A stretch of DNA of 64,000 bases from Trichopria drosophilae. Its lineage: Eukaryota; Arthropoda; Insecta; Hymenoptera; Diapriidae. Below the pieces are notes generated by a model that saw only the letters and a list, made by a program, of their open reading frames with translations, was not told the DNA's origin and did not search any database. The stretch's first letter is position 1. Each line of letters starts with the position of its first letter. The DNA is taken from positions 46,868,501 to 46,932,500 of the forward strand of contig CM059587.1 of the NCBI GenBank assembly GCA_030407085.1. The letters are read 5' to 3'. The position numbers and the translations under genes were made by a program. Shown one piece after another: positions 59,806-64,000 of this stretch.

Positions 59806-60740
59806 AATAAACGGAGACCTGTGCCAATGAGAGATTTTTGAGACGGGGGGGGGGGGGGGGGGGGGAGCAAAAGAAACAAAAAAAAAATTCTTTTCTCTTA
59901 AATGACTAAATAAAAATTGTTGTATTAAAAAAATAATAACTTTTTTCTCTTCACATTTTAGTTTTGTCTCAAATAATAAAAAAAAGTATCGACAAATAGT
60001 GACTGAAAATTGAAAAGTTTGAAAAGAAATGTTTCCTTTTCTTAAATAAAAATTTTTGTTTATAAAATATAATAATAATATCTTTTTTTTTTTAGTAATG
60101 ACTGGTACTATATAGTAACAAAATAATTTCATCAAAGTTAATAACCTTTAGTATAAGTTATTGTTGAAAATAATAATTTCTTTTCAGTTCTATATATTAA
60201 CAAATGACGTCTAAGTTAAACGTTTAATTTCAATTCAAAATTCAAAATAAAATAATAACAGTGGCAAAGAACGAAAACTCTTTAAAAACAGATAAATTTC
60301 AATAAAATCACATAAGAGAATAGAATTACATTTAAGCTACTAAATTCATATAATTTTTTTTGTTGTTGTTGTTTTGTTTAATTCAAACAATTCTTTTTAG
60401 TTTTCAAACAAATTTTTTATTAGATATAGTAAAAAAATTTTTTCCTTTTTTTCCCACTACTTACATCAATTAAAGATTTTCAAAATTAGACATTAAGTAG
60501 CGAAAATGCAATAGTATTCTTTTATCTATCTTTTATTTATTTATATAAGATACTTTGTAATTAAATTCTTTCCTCAACGAGTAAATTATCATATTGTAAT
60601 AGAAATAAATATACATACATAAACTTTGTACGTTTTTTTTATATATATAAAAAAATATATATATATATGTATATATAAAAATATATATATATATATATAT
60701 ATACATATACACCTGTTATATAACCTGTTATATATTGACG
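59806..60740 (+). other. Gypsy leader, non-coding, with G21 homopolymer
   Basis: AT-rich. It contains a run of 21 G at 59,845-59,865 and an AT microsatellite at about 60,640-60,710. No gene seen. Confidence 0.6.
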
Positions 60741-62510
60741 GTTTTAACGATCATAGAAGTAAAAATAAAAAACTAGAAAACTTAAAAGAACATAATTTAG
60801 AACATAATTTAGAACATAATTTAAAACATATTTCAGAACATAATTTAGAACATAATTTAAAACATATTTCAGAACATAATTTAGAACATAATTTAGAACA
60901 TAATTTAGAATATATTTCAAAACATAATTTAGAACATAATTTAGAATCTAATTTAGAACATAATTTTGAACATATTCCAGAATATAATTTAGAACATAAT
61001 TTAGAACAAAATTTAGAACGTATCCCAAAAGATAAAATAAAATATAACGTAAAACCTAACTTAAAACATAACCTAGAACATAATTTAAGCAATAAACAAA
61101 AATTAGACTACGAACAAAAAGAAGATTCCAAACAAATAAAATTAAAAACTAAAAACCAAGCTAGTATACACTTAAAACAAGTTGAGGATAAAATATCGTC
61201 ACAAAACATACAATTAGAAAACGTTTCAGAAAAACTAAACGAATTAATTCACGAATTTAGCGACCTCGTACACGATTTTGAGTCAACAAATAAAACTCCG
61301 GAAAAAGAACTTAAACAAAAAGAGAAATTCGGAAACTGGTATTCAAGATACATTCCTGTATTCAAATCCAGTACACCTGTAAAACCTACTAAAAACATAC
61401 ACAAAAATAGAGAAGAAAGCATAGGTAGTGAAGACTAAACATTTAAAACTGTAGATAATACCAATCATCCAGTAGAACTAGAAGACGAAGTAGAAATGGC
61501 TAACAATAGAGATAGACTAACCCTTAATCACGCGATCGAAAGTGTACCAAGATACGACGGAAATCCTAAGACATTTTATGCTTTCGTTGTTGGATGCGAG
61601 GAAGCAAGAGACATGTTACCCGAAGACTCCGAAGAAGACTTAGTTAAACTAATAAAGAGCAGACTTAGAGGCGAGGCGCGACGAGCAATAAAGAATAATA
61701 CGTTTAAAACAGTAGCAGAATTATTAAAAAGCTTGCGAGAAGTTTACGCCCCCGCAAATTCAGTTACAGAAATTAGACAGGAACTAATAGGTATGCACCA
61801 ATTCGATTTTGAAAGTGTTGTCGAATATGCCAACCGTGTCAGGAATGCAGGAGATAGAATAACGGAAACCTATAAAGCTCTAAGCGATAATGATGAAATC
61901 ACAGACGTAGAAAAGGACAGAACAGAAAAAGAAATTTTGGAAACTTTTTTAACCGGCCTAAAACCAGATATAGAAATACGCCTAATCAAAATAGAAATAG
62001 CAAACTTACCAACAGCCATACATAAAGCCATTCAAATAGAAAAATTAGAAATTAGAAAACATTCAAAATTATCAAAGAAATGCAGCACCTAACCTATAGA
62101 GGACCCACTTCAACAGACAAGAATATATAAACAGCCAATCGCAACGCTATATGAATAGCACCGCCCCTAATCATTACCAAACACAACCCTATAACCAACA
62201 AAAGAGGTTCCAAAACCCACAAAATCCAAATTTCAAAAACCCAAATTATGACCAACGGAATAGACCAAGCGAACAGACAATGCATCGAAATAGAACAAAC
62301 GAACAAACAATACAATGTACCTTCTGTAAATCCATAGGCCATCTCTGGAAAGACTGCAGGGAACTTATGCGAGCAGAAGTTTTTAGAGAAATCAATGAAA
62401 AACATTCGGGAAACGAAAATGGTCTCCTCAAAATAGGCGCACAGATGGAGACCACACAGAAGCGCCAAATAAATCTCGTAACGAAATCAGAAAGAACTCA
62501 AGAGAAATAA
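60740..62510 (+). pseudogene. Gypsy gag with tetrapeptide repeats and zinc knuckle, broken
   Basis: A repeat-rich N-terminus (HNLE units, 60,787-61,089) is followed by a Lys/Glu-rich part. TAA at 61,436-61,438 is in frame with the downstream capsid region that starts MANNRDRLTL (61,496). Capsid motifs are VPRYDGNPKTFYAFV, LIKSRLRGEARRAI and VVEYANRVRNAGDRI. Frame breaks at 62,092-62,150 lead to the nucleocapsid part with CTFCKSIGHLWKDC (CX2CX4HX4C, about 62,314). The real start upstream of the repeats is unclear. It forms the virus-like particle shell when intact. Confidence 0.75.
60787..61089 (+). repeat. 12-bp coding minisatellite, about 25 units (HNLE tetrapeptide)
   Basis: CATAATTTAGAA units encode HNLE with variants HNLK, HISE, HNFE and HIPE. 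Units stay in frame throughout. Confidence 0.95.
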
Positions 62511-62519
62511 AAACAGTTA

Positions 62520-62831
62520 ATCTAAATAAACACGAAGCCCCACTAATTAAAATAAATTCAAAAGATTTATGTTCAGAAATAAACTTAATGGTTGATACCG
62601 GAGCTAGTGTAAATATCATAAAACTAGAAAACTTAAAAGGAGAAACATTAATAGATGAATCGGACCTAATCGATCTAAAAGGCATCACTGAACAACCAGT
62701 TAGAACAATGGGAGTTGTAATAATTGAAATATTAGGGAACGACACGCCATTCCACGTAGTCAGATACAATTTTCCAATAGATTGTGAAGGTATTTTGGGA
62801 TCAGAATTCCAAAAGACAATGAAGCGACTGT
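62520..62831 (+). pseudogene. Gypsy aspartic protease region
   Basis: INLMVDTGASVNIIK holds the catalytic DTGA at about 62,592. PIDCEGILGSEF follows at about 62,778. The frame closes at TAG 62,831-62,833, and a one-base shift continues into pol. Length is normal for a retropepsin. Confidence 0.8.
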
Positions 62832-63898
62832 AGATTATAAAAACAACTCTATCCAATGGAAAAATAATAAAAAATATTTTAACACACCAGAAACCACTAC
62901 GATCCCTGCTGGAACAATATCAACTCTTTTTATTAATGTAAAAAATGAAGAAATAAAATACGGTTACATACCACGCATTAATATTCAAGAAGGAGTATAT
63001 CTAGGAGAAGCACTAGTAAAAAACCACGACGGGCGAGCCTATCTATAAGTTTTTAACATAACTAATGACCAAATAGAAATAGACATACCAACAATAGAAA
63101 TTGAAGAAATAGATGAAAACTTCGAAAGAACTGAAAACCATGCACAAAACACAATACAAAATCGTACCAACCCTAAAAACAAAACCACTGACGAAACTAT
63201 AAAAAAAAACGAAATAATCAATGAAAAAGAAATAATTAACAAAAATAAAACAATAAATGAAAATAAATATGAAAACGAAATTGAAAACCAAACTAAATAT
63301 GAAAATGAAATAATAAACGAAAATGAAATTATAAATAAAGCTAAAAATGTATATAAAAATGAAATAATAAATAAAAATGAATATGAAAATGAATATATAA
63401 ACGAATCCTATAAAAACGATCATACAAATACAAATGATCAAAATGAATATAAAAATGAATATGAATATGAAAATGAATACGAAAATAAATATGAAAATGA
63501 ATATATAAATGAATCCTATAAAAACGATCACACAAATACAAATGATCAAAATGAATATAAAAATGAAAATGAATACGAAAATGAATATGAAAATGAATAT
63601 GAAAATGAATATGAAAATGAAAGTATAAATAATCATTTAGATACAAATGACCATAAAAATAAGGATGAATATAAAAATGAATATAAAAATGAAAACGAAT
63701 ATGGCAATATCAGAGTATGTTATAATGAACACGATAAACATGAAAATGAACATCCGAAAGAAACCTATAAAAATGAATATACATATACACACGAACCTTA
63801 TAAAAGGGATCATACCCAAGCCGAAACGCGGAAGGAAATTTACAGTGACAGACACGACGTCACCAAGGGAAGAAAAGACGCCCCCAAAAATCTATAAA
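62832..63898 (+). pseudogene. Gypsy pol, N-terminal linker with tandem repeats
   Basis: After the shift the frame reads TVDYKNNSIQWKNN and GVYLGEALVKNHDGRAYL, then TAA at 63,046-63,048. It runs on in the same frame without any Met through an Asn/Glu/Tyr-rich repeat to a stop near 63,896. It sits where Gypsy elements connect protease and reverse transcriptase. No reverse transcriptase motif is reached before the window ends. Confidence 0.6.
63230..63640 (+). repeat. 12-bp coding minisatellite (NEYE-type) with a larger duplicated unit
   Basis: AATGAATATGAA-type units encode NEYE/NEYK. A larger block, about 63,388-63,450, is repeated at about 63,504-63,566 and includes SYKNDHTNTNDQ twice. Opposite-strand frames rich in Phe and Ile are shadows. 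Confidence 0.92.
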
Positions 63899-64000
63899 CC
63901 TTAAATCTCAGCAACGATATATTTACGACACCATTAAAAAAATCAAAAACCGAGGAAACAAACACGCATTCCGTAAAACAAAAAAAGTATAATGAAACTG

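Larger units (their letters stand above)
58797..64000 (+). mobile_element. Ty3/Gypsy LTR retrotransposon, 5' part, cut by window end
   Basis: In order: 5' LTR, primer binding site, leader, gag with zinc knuckle, protease, start of pol. Reverse transcriptase and integrase would lie beyond the right edge. Gag and pol each carry an in-frame tandem repeat. Several frame breaks suggest an inactive copy. Confidence 0.8.

Noticed and set aside
60751..61092. Minus-strand Cys/Leu/Lys repeat frame
   Set aside because: Shadow of the plus-strand HNLE repeat in gag.
63043..63855. Minus-strand Phe/Ile-rich frames resembling membrane proteins
   Set aside because: Shadows of the plus-strand NEYE coding minisatellite.

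Overview
This window is AT-rich arthropod DNA, most likely from an insect and perhaps a hymenopteran. It is almost wall-to-wall transposable elements and I see no convincing single-copy host gene. The evidence is the mix of superfamilies (BEL/Pao, DIRS, several LINEs, Ty3/Gypsy, Transib, mariner-like, ISL2EU and Polinton/adintovirus-like), short introns, long microsatellites and a small run of the arthropod telomere motif TTAGG. The species call is inference.

Left third (1-20.3 kb). A decayed multi-exon gene of unknown function on the minus strand comes first. Next are a foldback element (1.85-3.17 kb), a DNA transposon with 590-bp inverted repeats and a broken DDE-like transposase (3.17-5.63 kb), and a dead mariner-type element with 400-bp ends (5.64-8.0 kb). 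Two short inverted-repeat elements follow, one a near-perfect 415-bp palindrome. A complete BEL/Pao retrotransposon then occupies 12,078-19,021 on the minus strand. It has visually identical 443-bp LTRs, a 5-bp target duplication and one unbroken 1771-codon polyprotein, so it looks young.

Middle (20.3-40.6 kb). A Transib element at 20,299-28,539 ends in CACAGTG and is flanked by CGGCG duplications. Its transposase is RAG1-core-like but frameshifted, and its inverted arms are about 1.45 kb long. Next is a LINE fragment embedded in a large CT microsatellite. After that a DIRS-type retrotransposon is split by LINE A, which is itself split by LINE B, with target duplications marking both insertions.

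Right third (40.6-64 kb). A virus-like integrated element of the Polinton/adintovirus type lies at about 40.7-56.5 kb. It carries major capsid, penton, adenain-type protease, pX-like core peptide, phospholipase A2, packaging ATPase, a fibre-like protein and a chromodomain integrase. No DNA polymerase B is present. One of its genes is interrupted at a TA by a 7.6-kb element that holds an ISL2EU transposon (SWIM/YqaJ protein plus THAP transposase), which in turn holds rearranged mariner copies. The same gene is interrupted again by a MITE. The last 5 kb is the 5' part of a Ty3/Gypsy element whose gag and pol each carry an in-frame 12-bp minisatellite.

By eye, only the BEL/Pao polyprotein, the PLA2 and core-peptide genes and the YqaJ exon are clearly intact. 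Most other coding regions carry one to three stops or frameshifts. All functional assignments are from motif recognition, without database searches.
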